Numbered from the stretch's first letter, positions 10,963-19,203 are shown. The stretch is 47,509 nucleotides of DNA from Pseudomonadota bacterium (GCA_026390435.1 JAPLFY010000017.1:1-47509); one strand, 5' to 3'. Numbers and translations are program-made. Notes: generated from the letters alone by a model not told the origin.

Positions 10963-11038
10963 GGGCCTATAGCTCAATGGTTAGAGCAGTCGGCTCATAA
11001 CCGATTGGTTGGGGGTTCAAGTCCCTCTGGGCCCACCA
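10963..11038 (+). tRNA. tRNA with CAT anticodon (elongator Met or Ile2)
   Basis: The 76-nt gene folds as a full cloverleaf. The acceptor arm GGGCCTA pairs with TGGGCCC, the D-arm is GCTC/GAGC, and the anticodon stem GTCGG/CCGAT surrounds loop CTCATAA with anticodon CAT at 10996-10998. The T-loop is GGTTCAAGTCC and CCA is encoded (11036-11038). The first acceptor pair is G-C, so it is not an initiator. The body resembles both elongator tRNA-Met and the lysidine-modified tRNA-Ile2; I cannot separate them by eye. Confidence 0.95.
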
Positions 11039-11045
11039 TTCTTTT

Positions 11046-11094
11046 CACGAGGATCTGCCTCGTGGCCCGCGTAAGAACCTTCCAAAAGGTTCTT
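11046..11094 (+). other. Two adjacent hairpins downstream of the tRNA
   Basis: CACGAG/CTCGTG (11046-11051 with 11059-11064) is followed by AAGAACCTT/AAGGTTCTT (11073-11081 with 11086-11094). The second is a perfect 9-bp stem with a 4-nt loop. Neither has a proper U-tail, although the second starts with AA and ends TTA. They are likely 3' processing or termination structures of the tRNA transcript. Confidence 0.5.
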
Positions 11095-11100
11095 ATGGAT

Positions 11101-11112
11101 CCCCAATTGGGG
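11101..11112. promoter_or_regulatory. Palindrome CCCCAATTGGGG, 3' of the XRE gene
   Basis: This is a perfect 12-bp palindrome with the same CCCC/GGGG arms as the one at 11539-11550. It lies between the tRNA and the end of the XRE regulator gene. A second operator for that regulator is an inference from the matching arms. Confidence 0.45.
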
Positions 11113-11171
11113 ACCAGGGCCTACGTAGCGCCCAGCGCCAACGACTTTAGTCCTTAAAAATCAACCCCAAC

Positions 11172-11486
11172 TCAAGCCTTGCGTGGCTGCCGTGGCGGGC
11201 GAGGGGTGGCGTTTTTAACAATCTTTTGCACTCGGTCGACTAGGATACGAGTTTGTTCCTCAATGACAGCCTGAGCCAATTCTTGCAGCGGTATGGAATA
11301 AAGAGCCGCGATTTGCGGTATTTTCTCGAAGGGCAAAGAGACTCTATTGTTCTCTATTCGCGACAGAAAATATCGTGCGCTGTAGCCTAGGCCCGCCGCT
11401 GCAGCATCCTGACTGAGCCCCGCTTCTGCGCGCTTGCGAGAAAGATAGGCACCAAAGTGGCGTTGTTTCTTTTTAAGTTCAGACAT
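11172..11486 (-). CDS. XRE-family helix-turn-helix regulator
   Basis: This 104-residue protein has an HTH_3-type domain at about residues 10-68: FGAYLSRKRAEAGLSQDAAA, then GYSARYFLSRIENNRVSLP, ending with IAALYSIPLQELAQAV. The C-terminus is a short basic tail (ATPRPPRQPRKA). It is expected to act as a cytoplasmic DNA-binding repressor or activator. The start ATG 11486 has GAGAG upstream. It is a single gene, oriented toward the tRNA and flanked by the palindromes at 11101-11112 and 11539-11550. The upstream palindrome sits about 53 nt before the start codon, where an autoregulatory operator would be expected. The target is otherwise unknown. Confidence 0.9.
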   Translation of the reverse strand: MSELKKKQRHFGAYLSRKRAEAGLSQDAAAAGLGYSARYFLSRIENNRVSLPFEKIPQIAALYSIPLQELAQAVIEEQTRILVDRVQKIVKNATPRPPRQPRKA

Positions 11487-11538
11487 CAGTGAGCTCTCTC
11501 AGTTGAAATTTCGTTGTAAGACTTAGAACACCTACAGG

Positions 11539-11550
11539 CCCCATATGGGG
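11539..11550. promoter_or_regulatory. Palindrome CCCCATATGGGG upstream of the XRE gene
   Basis: This is a perfect 12-bp palindrome, 53 nt upstream of the regulator start codon. It has the same 4-nt arms as 11101-11112 but a different AT core, and is a candidate autoregulatory operator. The remaining bases up to 11738 hold no gene that I can support. Confidence 0.5.
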
Positions 11551-11738
11551 ACAGTCGAACTCCTGCATTGGGGCTAGCCGTAGCGACACTCGGCACCCAC
11601 CACCCAGAGAGATCGCTGCCGCCAACACAAGCAGCGACTTTGAGTATTCTAGACAACTTAGTCCAACATATTCGGAGCACTTCGTCAAATCTTACTAACA
11701 CATATTCCAGCAAGGCCAGTTCTCATTTGAGACTAAAA

Positions 11739-13349
11739 TTAGAGCACTTTTATGCACTGCAGGCCGATGCTGTCGACCAGATTTCCAGCGCCGAACACCA
11801 CTGCCTTGACCGCCTGACCGGGTTCGCAGCGGGCTGATTGAGAACGTTCTTCTTCACCCGAAAACACCACCACTTCATTTCGGGCCGAGCCCCCAGAGCG
11901 CAGTACATCAAGAGGTGTGCATTCCAGGACCAGCGAGCCGATTAGAGTCATGCGCTCAAAGACCTCTCTGCGACCCTGGACTCCGGTCAAGACCGAGCCA
12001 CTGGGACAGCGTTGGTCGAATGATGTGGCAGGCCGAGCACCGACCAGCTTTTGGTGATCGCCATTGTTGCAGACCACTCCAGCCATATTAAGGATGAAGC
12101 CGCTCTCACCATGTAGCCCAGCCGCATAGTCGCCACAGCTCTGGACCACTTTCCCACCGCCAAACCCACCAATCGCAGCAGTGATCACCACATCGCCGGC
12201 GGGCACTAACAAGTCTTTAGAGTACGTAGCCAAACCGAGCTTTTCTAGTGGCTCACAGGGACCGGAGCCATCGATACAACCTCTGATGTTAGTGAGCAGT
12301 TTGCTCAGGTTGTCATTGATCGCCCGGAGTGTCGCCGCCATCTCTGCCTTGCGAGACGCTGTCCCGTAGCCACCTTGGTAAGACAAAAGATCGCTCATTA
12401 ATTGACGGTCGGATGTCGCGTCCTTGATCAGAGCGGCAGTGGCATCTTTTACCGCCTTTTTGTCACCATCTTGAGATACTGCAGATGTTGGGACCCCAGG
12501 ATAGTTCTCCGTCGAATATGAGTAGATGTAGGGACGGGCACTGACTGACCCGGGAAATACTTGCGTCGCGTAGTTAAAAAGTCCAGTTATCGCATTCTTA
12601 CAGTTTGTGCGATTCTGCAAGTCACAGATCAGCACATCTTCACCATTGGGAAATGCCTGCTTAAGAAGGGCTGGATCGCCACCTTTTTGATTCAGGGAGA
12701 TTCGAATCGTGGTTTTCTGATTCGCCTCCGTCACCATCTTATCCAATTTAGCGGAGATATCAGCACCAACAGTAAGCGTCTTAACACCTAGGGAAAAGGT
12801 GCTGTTGAATGACTCTTTACTATCGCGATCGGAAAACAAAAAGGTCACTGCAGCGAGGAGTCTCCCGCCCTCGGAGACCTCACTCACGTAGCGATCACCA
12901 CACTGCATCCGGAATGCCGCGGGATCGTTGCTCGGGACTGAGACTTTGATTCCTGTAGCATGAGCGGACCCATTCATCACGCTCATATCGAATAGGTAAG
13001 TAGCGGAGAACGATGTCTCTTTCAAACTTGTGGCAAATCCGGCAGTCGCCTTACCGGTCGCGAGACCGTAGGAAAGTGCAACCGAAGATTCAAATCCCAG
13101 GCTGCTCATTCGGTCGTCTAGGGACTCCACCCGTTCAAACAAGTATTGAATCCCAGATCCAGACTGCGGAGTCTTAGTAAACTCAACGCAGATATCTTTG
13201 TTCTTAAACATCTCGGTATCGTAGCCCATGCCCAGAGTTGGCGGCACCTCGGCGGTTTCAGATTTTGATTTGCTGGCTGCTTTTTTCCCTGACGGTACAC
13301 ATCCGATCATGCTCACTAGTAAACCGAGTGCAATCAATTTAACCGCCAT
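11739..13349 (-). CDS. Large lipoprotein with MACPF-like region and C-terminal three-fold beta repeat
   Basis: I place the start at ATG 13349 (536 residues, GGAG 8 nt upstream), which gives MAVKLIALGLLVSMIGC, a lipoprotein signal with Cys at residue 17. A start at 13430 would bury it. Residues about 38-230 have a MACPF-like order of motifs: MGYDTEM, FSATYLFDMS, then CGDRYVSEVSEGGRLLAAV in the place of the YGTHY...GG signature of perforin-like proteins. The middle is helical (about 300-360). The C-terminal about 150 residues contain three related units around GGFGGGKV...GDYAAGLHG, CPSGSVLTGVQGR...VLECTP and CEPGQAVKAVVFG...IGLQCIKV, like a beta-prism or beta-trefoil. Some bacterial MACPF proteins carry a C-terminal beta-prism, so the combination is suggestive. 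The role (pore former, defence, predation, adhesion) is inference. Confidence 0.75.
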   Translation of the reverse strand: MAVKLIALGLLVSMIGCVPSGKKAASKSKSETAEVPPTLGMGYDTEMFKNKDICVEFTKTPQSGSGIQYLFERVESLDDRMSSLGFESSVALSYGLATGKATAGFATSLKETSFSATYLFDMSVMNGSAHATGIKVSVPSNDPAAFRMQCGDRYVSEVSEGGRLLAAVTFLFSDRDSKESFNSTFSLGVKTLTVGADISAKLDKMVTEANQKTTIRISLNQKGGDPALLKQAFPNGEDVLICDLQNRTNCKNAITGLFNYATQVFPGSVSARPYIYSYSTENYPGVPTSAVSQDGDKKAVKDATAALIKDATSDRQLMSDLLSYQGGYGTASRKAEMAATLRAINDNLSKLLTNIRGCIDGSGPCEPLEKLGLATYSKDLLVPAGDVVITAAIGGFGGGKVVQSCGDYAAGLHGESGFILNMAGVVCNNGDHQKLVGARPATSFDQRCPSGSVLTGVQGRREVFERMTLIGSLVLECTPLDVLRSGGSARNEVVVFSGEEERSQSARCEPGQAVKAVVFGAGNLVDSIGLQCIKVL

Positions 13350-13467
13350 AAAACAATCTCCGCTGCTGAAGTTTCTCTCAATCGCCACTAACTTATTGGG
13401 GCCCCTCGCGATTGCGCTCCTTATCGGCAAAATAAAAAAAAACTTAAGCCCAAAATTTCACCAATGA

Positions 13468-13508
13468 CAAAAAAAATGCGCCCTCCAGCCAACCAGGCCA
13501 AAGAGCGC
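13468..13508 (-). terminator. Rho-independent terminator of the 14765-13535 operon
   Basis: On the minus strand GCGCTCTTTGGCC pairs along 13 positions (with G-U wobbles) with GGCTGGAGGGCGC around a 5-nt loop. A run of T residues follows (A-run on the plus strand at 13469-13476). It starts 26 nt after the stop of the membrane protein gene. Confidence 0.85.
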
Positions 13509-13534
13509 AAGAAACTAATTAAATTAGGAAAAAA

Positions 13535-14032
13535 TCAGTCGCCCGGACTCTCATTATCAGTTTCGCCTGGCAGCGCCCCATCAGCATCAGTCCGAATCTC
13601 GGGATGCCTAATCTTGCCGCCTTCGTGGGCCGCTGCTCCCATTAGTCCGGAACTGATGACAGAAAGTAACAGCACCACCGGCACGGTTAGCCTGAGAGTG
13701 TCTGGCCGACTCCGCTGCAAAACAAAAGCGGCGGCCGCTGCGACACCGGTTATCACTGAGAGCACCGTGGCTATTTCAGCTAGTTCTTCATGCTCGTGAA
13801 TCAGTGACTCACTGACTCCGGGTTCGTGTTCGATGACCTCTTCCGCCGACTCGCCCGTCAGGTACGGCGCCAATGCACTCAGACCAACAAGAGCAGTCGC
13901 AACTAGGACGAAGCGCTTGATATCAATGCTTTGTACTGTCACCGCGACTGCGAGTGCTAACACCATTCCAACAAACCCAATCACAGGCAGGTGATTTACC
14001 AGCATATGAAATTGTGCGCCGTTCCAAACCAT
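13535..14032 (-). CDS. Four-helix inner-membrane protein (DUF2231-like)
   Basis: The start at ATG 14032 (165 residues) has AAAGGA 8 nt upstream and gives MVWNGAQFHMLVNHLPVIGFVG at the N-terminus. This avoids overlap with the methyltransferase gene. Four hydrophobic segments are visible: about 13-32, 40-58, 86-104 and 112-130. A His/Glu-rich loop, EHEPGVSESLIHEHEELAE, lies between the second and third. The conserved FH.LVNHLP motif and charged loop look like the small heme- or metal-associated membrane proteins grouped near DUF2231; this assignment is from memory of the pattern. It is the second gene of a two-gene operon with the methyltransferase and ends at a strong terminator. Confidence 0.8.
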   Translation of the reverse strand: MVWNGAQFHMLVNHLPVIGFVGMVLALAVAVTVQSIDIKRFVLVATALVGLSALAPYLTGESAEEVIEHEPGVSESLIHEHEELAEIATVLSVITGVAAAAAFVLQRSRPDTLRLTVPVVLLLSVISSGLMGAAAHEGGKIRHPEIRTDADGALPGETDNESPGD

Positions 14033-14063
14033 GATGCAGTCCTTTCGCGAGAGTTTCTTGCCC

Positions 14064-14765
14064 TTAGGGAGATTGAATGACCTGCCGCATGGCAGCTTTA
14101 CAGCGTTTGCCACTTAGGTCAATGCCAATAGCAGCTAGTCCAAATGCATTCGCCATCGCTAAAATTGAGCCCTCGCCACAGAAGGGATCGACCACAAGTC
14201 GAGAGGGCGTTTCGTCACGCAAAAAACGGCAGGCAACGCGGCAAGCCACCTCACCCATCGCTCGGCTCCAGGACATATGCCCAGCATCAGGCAACACATC
14301 AGGGCCTGGCCTGGTTGGCAATGCGACTATTTTGGGGGCCACGCAGATCATGTGGGAGTAACTAGGGCGCCCGGGTGCGATACTACCAGGCGGCCTGCGA
14401 CAGACAATTTTGTGCCACACAAGCTCGGCACCTTCCTCTTCCGCCGCACGCATCACCAGGTAGCCCTTATCCACCCATTTACCTTCGAAGCGGATATCGC
14501 TCTGATAAAAAATGGCAACTCCGTCACTCGGCAACCACCGAATCACCGTCCTTGCTGCATCTATAAACCAAGCCCGCCACTCATCAAAACGATGCGGCGG
14601 TACCTCAGAGACGTCAGGAAGCGACGTGATTATGCTGGTGCCTGGTTCAGCTCTGTGGGCATGAAGCCATGAAATAGCTTCCGCCTGGACGACTCGGCGC
14701 CACGGCGGGAATACAGTGACGGCGCGTTGGTCCAAGTGATGCCTCGCTAGAATGTCATTAACCAA
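14064..14765 (-). CDS. Permuted SAM-dependent methyltransferase, substrate unknown
   Basis: The 233-residue protein has the catalytic-type motif first (ITSLPDVSEV at about residue 46, in the position of the DPPY/TSPPY motif). The SAM-binding motif comes near the C-terminus: VVDPFCGEGSILAMANAFGLAAIGIDLS, about 189-218. That order is the permuted arrangement of N6-adenine/N4-cytosine DNA methyltransferases and some RNA enzymes. The catalytic motif is altered (SLPD rather than PP(Y/F)), so the substrate cannot be read from sequence. The best start is TTG 14765, because no early ATG exists in frame; the ribosome site there is weak. It is first in an operon with the membrane protein 31 nt downstream. 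No restriction gene is adjacent, so a restriction-modification role is unlikely. Confidence 0.8.
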   Translation of the reverse strand: MVNDILARHHLDQRAVTVFPPWRRVVQAEAISWLHAHRAEPGTSIITSLPDVSEVPPHRFDEWRAWFIDAARTVIRWLPSDGVAIFYQSDIRFEGKWVDKGYLVMRAAEEEGAELVWHKIVCRRPPGSIAPGRPSYSHMICVAPKIVALPTRPGPDVLPDAGHMSWSRAMGEVACRVACRFLRDETPSRLVVDPFCGEGSILAMANAFGLAAIGIDLSGKRCKAAMRQVIQSP

Positions 14766-14966
14766 GCTGAGATCTCACGTATACATGAGCTATTTGTCAA
14801 AAAATTTCTACTTTTTCCAAGCCGGCAATCTCCCGGCTGATGCGGTGGCACATGACGAAACTTCAGTTTCAACACCGCCTACCGATCCCTCATATGCCAG
14901 GAAATCTGAAGGTAAATAACCCTTTAGGTGCTCTTCAAATCAAAGGGCTAAAAGGACTCACTAAAC

Positions 14967-16622
14967 ATGGCTCAACCAGGTAAACGCCTGGAATTCAACC
15001 GGTCACAGAGCAGCACTCGCGGTGCACCCGCCAGCGAACCTAGCTCTGTTGCTCGGGAGCTGTATCTTGGCGATGCCACGTCAGTCGTGTCACCCATTGC
15101 TTTTGCGACCTCCGAGGCGGAGTTGAACGATCACCTCATCGTGGCTACCACGGCCTTTGCCAGAGCAAGCATCGAGTGTGAACGCTGCGCGTTGTATTCA
15201 GCCGTTGGCAAAAATGATGAAGCTATTGCGGCAGCATTAGCAGGATTAGCCGACATAGGAGCCTATCTCGGACCAGCAGATCCGACCTTTTACCGGGCGA
15301 TTTATGTGGCGATGCGGCGACAAAAATCGATGGGCACGTTATCCATAGTCCAGGTTAAGGACCTGCCGCTCATGCAGGATCCGCTGGCTAGTTTAACCAT
15401 GAAGCTACTATCGACTGCCATCTACCCGAGTATGACATCGCGACCTAACTTAGCCGTGCTGCTACTCAACCTGCAAATCGACCTGGTGCTGCAATTTGGA
15501 CAGTCAGAGTATTCTCCTGCAGCTTTTCTTTACCTAGCTTTGGCAACTATAAACGCAATCAATCACCTTAACGATCAACGCATTCACACACCGACGATTC
15601 ACAAGACTTTAGATTGCTACCTCGCGCTGAGTAAAACTTGGCCTCGGGCGCCACACAGCCTTAGAATGCGCTTCGATTACCTGCAATTCGCTCGTCAATG
15701 GCATCCAGAAATCAGCCAAGATCCGCGGGAGGCGCCAGCGCTGGTTGAACAATTTATCGAAAGTGGCGACCTCGTTTACGCCGCAAGTGCTGCAATGACA
15801 TTGTTAACTCAATCATTTGCATCAGGCCAAGAATTAAGTGACCTCATCACCACCAGCGAGCAGTGGTCGACCATTGCTAACGAACAAAATATCGGCAATC
15901 GGCTAGATTTTATCGGCAAGACTCGCTCATCTTTGCGCGATTTCCAGACCAAAGACATACTTGAGATCCGTTTTAATCTCCGAACGAATGCACCTGATAT
16001 GAAAGGTGCCGCACATTTTCAAGACGTTGAATCATCGAGCCAAGAAGTAATCATACAAGAATCTGCCTACCAAGGCTTAGCCCTAACGCTTCTTGGCGAA
16101 TTCGCTGCAGCACAGCAAATTCTGCAGCAAGTCCTGCACTCAACTATGTTTCAAAAAAATCGAGGCAACTTCAAAACACCAATTTTTAATATCTATATTG
16201 CAATAACAATTGCCAATCTGTATCCCAGTGCCTCCGGAATCAAACGGATAGGAATGCGCCGACTCATGCGCCTAATTCGCCGCAACTTAGTTTTATACGG
16301 GAAGATTTCCCCTAGATACTCACAGCATAAAGTCATCTTTGTCGACGCTCTGTGGGATATTATGCGCGAAAAGCCTCTCACTACAGTCTGCAAGAAATTG
16401 GCCGAGTCCACAACATTAGCAGGACAATTGGGCTACATCAGCGATGAGGCTTGCATTGCAGAGTTTTTTGGCCGCTTTTTACTGGTAAAAAATGAGCCAA
16501 CTATGGCTGCTGCTCCAATCAAAAGTGCCCACGATGCGTACGAGCGCTGGGGACTTAAAGCCAAGGTTAGAGAGATGAATGAGCTCTATCAAAATATTTC
16601 GTCGACCGAATTCAAAGGCTGA
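14967..16622 (+). CDS. Stand-alone helical-repeat protein resembling the TPR part of large signalling kinases
   Basis: The 551-residue protein is almost entirely alpha-helical, with no signal peptide and no enzyme motif. The residues near the C-terminus, SAHDAYERWGLKAKVREMNE, resemble the A..AY.rWGA.aKv..L segment that ends the MalT-like superhelical region of large Ser/Thr kinase - ATPase - histidine kinase proteins. Earlier repeats (ALTLLGEFAAAQQILQQVL; AAALAGLADIGAYLG) fit TPR-like hairpins. The kinase, AAA ATPase, GAF and histidine-kinase domains of those proteins are all absent here. ATG 14967 has AAAGGA about 10 nt upstream. It is probably a cytoplasmic protein-interaction scaffold. The flanking 14766-14966 holds two small hairpins (14820-14838; CCCTTT/AAAGGG at about 14920-14948) but no clear promoter. 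Confidence 0.75.
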   Translation: MAQPGKRLEFNRSQSSTRGAPASEPSSVARELYLGDATSVVSPIAFATSEAELNDHLIVATTAFARASIECERCALYSAVGKNDEAIAAALAGLADIGAYLGPADPTFYRAIYVAMRRQKSMGTLSIVQVKDLPLMQDPLASLTMKLLSTAIYPSMTSRPNLAVLLLNLQIDLVLQFGQSEYSPAAFLYLALATINAINHLNDQRIHTPTIHKTLDCYLALSKTWPRAPHSLRMRFDYLQFARQWHPEISQDPREAPALVEQFIESGDLVYAASAAMTLLTQSFASGQELSDLITTSEQWSTIANEQNIGNRLDFIGKTRSSLRDFQTKDILEIRFNLRTNAPDMKGAAHFQDVESSSQEVIIQESAYQGLALTLLGEFAAAQQILQQVLHSTMFQKNRGNFKTPIFNIYIAITIANLYPSASGIKRIGMRRLMRLIRRNLVLYGKISPRYSQHKVIFVDALWDIMREKPLTTVCKKLAESTTLAGQLGYISDEACIAEFFGRFLLVKNEPTMAAAPIKSAHDAYERWGLKAKVREMNELYQNISSTEFKG

Positions 16623-16657
16623 ATTAAAACATCAATTGCCCGCAGCGGCCTAGCACC

Positions 16658-16685
16658 AGAATTACGCCATCAGAATTGCGGCATC
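16658..16685. repeat. Two 14-bp tandem repeats across the oxidoreductase stop codon
   Basis: AGAATTACGCCATC (16658-16671) is followed directly by AGAATTGCGGCATC (16672-16685), with 2 differences. The oxidoreductase stop codon (16670-16672) spans the junction. Confidence 0.7.
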
Positions 16686-18346
16686 AACCCAGGACCATTA
16701 CTCTTAGCTGCCGCAACTTCCACCTGACGCACGTTGTCATCCAGTAAAATGCGGTTAGCGGCTTCTCGTCCTGTCGAAACCGCTCGTTCCATAAGTGCGT
16801 TGGGATATGGTAGCGCCACCCAATCACCAGCAAGGCCCATGTTACTCACACCCGCCTGACGTGCAGATAATGGTGTAGGGCGCTCAACGCCTTCACCGAC
16901 GCCAAATGAGGAAAAGTTCTCCATCGACCCTAGCGCGTAATCAAGTGGTTTGGCACCGATCAACTCTGGCAGACAGCGGAGCGCCTGGGGACTAATGGCG
17001 CGCCAAATATCATCAGCACCCATGCCAGCAAATTCGGGAGTGTTGTAGAGATGAAACTCAAAGATCGAGCCACCAGAGATTTTCACCCAAGCAGCACTTT
17101 CTTCCTCTAACATGCCGAAGTTGGCGATCAGCGTGATCGGCCTAAACTGCGGGGTCTCGATCACAGCGTGACTGAAGGGTCGCGCAGCCGATGGTTTATC
17201 AAACCAAACTCGCAGTATGTGATACCTAGGTGCCGTCGTAAGCTTGCTTAGCTTCTGCTTCAGCTTGCCTAGTGCCGCGGTGCTCTGGTCATCACTAGAT
17301 TCAGAGCCAGCTAGAATCTTTTTGGTTCCAGGCACGTCCGTCGCCAGAACGACATAATCGTAATTAATCGAGCTGCCGATTTCTCCGATAGCCTTACCAC
17401 CTTTGAACTGTAAACCAGCGACTGGACTATCTGCCATCATAGTCACCTGCTTGGCTTTCAGTGCGCTGACCCAGGGATCTATGACCGCAGTTCCATGATC
17501 GACTTTCGTGACCTTGCGCAAAAAGGCCTTGGGGTTACCGATAAAATAATAATGCATATAAAGCAGCATCTCAGCTGCACTGATGCGTGCTGGGTCGTTA
17601 AGCGTCACGGACGATGCCGGCTCCATAATAATATCCCAAAACCCCTTATTTACCCGCGTTCGTTTGCCCCAGTCGGTAAACGTCTCTTGATCAAAACGCT
17701 GCCAATTTTGTGCATGATTATAGAAAACAATGTCCTTAACTGCACCAATAGTCTGGATTGCATTAAGCAAATTTAGGTTTGGTGACTGTTTAAGGATATT
17801 AAGTAAGTTGATCGGGTAAGGGCCAACCGACTTGATGAGTTCTGGCTGGTAATCATTAAATTCATAATAAACCTCGTTGAACGGTGCAAAATGCGTTTCC
17901 AGCGTTCCTAGGCGGTTTAGGATATCAAAGAAGTTGTAGTACTGGTGAAACCACATATGCAGGCCGTGCTCGACACGAAAACTACCAGTACGTAGATTTT
18001 CCGTGCGCGTGTGCAAGCGTCCGCCAAATTGTGCTGCGGCCTCTTTAACCGTAACCTGGTAACCGCGCTCAGATAGTTCTAATGCAGCTGAAAGACCAGC
18101 TATACCGCCACCGATCACAAGCACACGTCGGCGCGTCCCGCTGGGTAAAGCTAACGGTGCGTCAGGATTCATTGGCAAATATTTGACTGGCGCAAAGTAT
18201 TCATCCGGCAGAGTCGGACCTTTGTAGTCACTCACTCCAGCCACCTGGGACGCAGCTTGCTTATCACCTGATGTACGACAGCCGGCAGTAATAGCACCAG
18301 CACCGACAGCTCCTCCCATGTAACTAACGAAGCGCCGACGATCCAT
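16670..18346 (-). CDS. FAD-dependent amine-oxidase/desaturase-like oxidoreductase, Tat-type lipoprotein
   Basis: The start at ATG 18346 (558 residues, AGGAGT 8 nt upstream) gives MDRRRFVSYMGGAVGAGAITAGC. This is a twin-arginine-like n-region followed by a lipobox, so a folded flavoprotein exported and lipidated is predicted. The FAD-binding Rossmann motif VLVIGGGIAGLSAALEL is at about residues 75-91. VKEAAAQFGGRLHTR follows (the GG-R motif), then VEHGLHMWFHQYYNFFDIL, like the carotenoid desaturase/CrtU side of the amine-oxidase family. The C-terminal FAD motif is NMGLAGDWVALPYPNALMERAVSTGREAA. The substrate is unknown. A GST-like gene lies 107 nt upstream on the same strand, so they may be co-expressed. 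The stop codon lies in a 14-bp tandem duplication. Confidence 0.88.
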   Translation of the reverse strand: MDRRRFVSYMGGAVGAGAITAGCRTSGDKQAASQVAGVSDYKGPTLPDEYFAPVKYLPMNPDAPLALPSGTRRRVLVIGGGIAGLSAALELSERGYQVTVKEAAAQFGGRLHTRTENLRTGSFRVEHGLHMWFHQYYNFFDILNRLGTLETHFAPFNEVYYEFNDYQPELIKSVGPYPINLLNILKQSPNLNLLNAIQTIGAVKDIVFYNHAQNWQRFDQETFTDWGKRTRVNKGFWDIIMEPASSVTLNDPARISAAEMLLYMHYYFIGNPKAFLRKVTKVDHGTAVIDPWVSALKAKQVTMMADSPVAGLQFKGGKAIGEIGSSINYDYVVLATDVPGTKKILAGSESSDDQSTAALGKLKQKLSKLTTAPRYHILRVWFDKPSAARPFSHAVIETPQFRPITLIANFGMLEEESAAWVKISGGSIFEFHLYNTPEFAGMGADDIWRAISPQALRCLPELIGAKPLDYALGSMENFSSFGVGEGVERPTPLSARQAGVSNMGLAGDWVALPYPNALMERAVSTGREAANRILLDDNVRQVEVAAAKSNGPGLMPQF

Positions 18347-18453
18347 AGTCCACTCCTGCAATGTAAATATGACAAGACGAGACGTCGGCAGCGCCTAGGC
18401 AACTAGTCAGCCTGACATTTACACGCGAAGTCTCTTATTTATTATGCCACAGA

Positions 18454-19038
18454 TTACGTTAGCCGCGGATCGGTGCCCGGCACTGCCGGCTGTACGGCCG
18501 CTGATTCGTAGAAGTTGAGCAGCGCTGGCACCAATTTCGTGTCGGCAAAAATATCTCGGAAAAAGCCCCAATCCAGCAGAGAATATAGGCTCATTGCCGG
18601 ATAATCCCAGCGGCTGAATTCACCTTTAACAATCGCCGACGCTAGGTAGCTGGTCACCTTTTTTTGGCGGTCAGCGTGTCTTTCATAATAGCTGTTCTGC
18701 CAATCAATGCTTTGACCACTGCGCTGCAGCATAAAATTTTGAATGAGTTGGTCTTGCCAGGCATCGATCGTGCTAACTAGGTTTTCCTCTGCCAAACTAA
18801 GGGACGGCCGGCCATGAGCTTTTTGCAAATAATTAAAGATGACCCTTGACTCAAACAATGGACGATCATCGATCATTAAAACCGGAATCCGTTTGATCGG
18901 ATTTATTCTGGCAAACCGCTCGTCTTCAATTGGGTCCAAGATGTCGACAGTTTGAAAGGTATAGGGAATGTCGCGCAAGTATAGCCGCATACGCCGGACA
19001 TATGGCGAGGTCTTTGAGCCGATTAGAGTGTAGGCCAT
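18454..19038 (-). CDS. Glutathione S-transferase-like protein
   Basis: The start at ATG 19038 (194 residues) is preferred to GTG 19077 because MAYTLIGSKTSPYVRRMRLYL is the normal thioredoxin-fold start of the family. The GSH-binding segment is INPIKRIPVLMIDDRPLFESRVIFNYL: cis-Pro in RIPVL and the ES motif at about residues 67-68. The C-terminal half is helical. The active-site position has S/T-S-P rather than a Cys-containing motif. It is a cytosolic GST-like protein of undefined substrate, possibly partnering the oxidoreductase downstream. Confidence 0.85.
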   Translation of the reverse strand: MAYTLIGSKTSPYVRRMRLYLRDIPYTFQTVDILDPIEDERFARINPIKRIPVLMIDDRPLFESRVIFNYLQKAHGRPSLSLAEENLVSTIDAWQDQLIQNFMLQRSGQSIDWQNSYYERHADRQKKVTSYLASAIVKGEFSRWDYPAMSLYSLLDWGFFRDIFADTKLVPALLNFYESAAVQPAVPGTDPRLT

Positions 19039-19203
19039 AGCGGTCTGCCCTTCATCAGTCGAACGAAAATCATCCACTCTTAACCATACACGACTTTGGG
19101 GGCGGTTGTCCGCTGTACGCCCAGATTTTCCCGCATCAAAGGCAAGGCACTAAGGTCGGTAGGATGATATCATTCCTTAGGTTTATCGCACGGAGGAGCA
19201 TAA

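Noticed and set aside
11479-11713. Two short minus-strand frames upstream of the XRE gene, one with a lipobox-like SLGGGC
   Set aside because: Both need TTG starts without a ribosome site, and they overlap the XRE start and the palindrome. The lipobox likeness is probably chance.
14064-14765. Restriction-modification system
   Set aside because: Only a methyltransferase-like gene is present; no endonuclease or specificity subunit lies nearby, and its catalytic motif is atypical.
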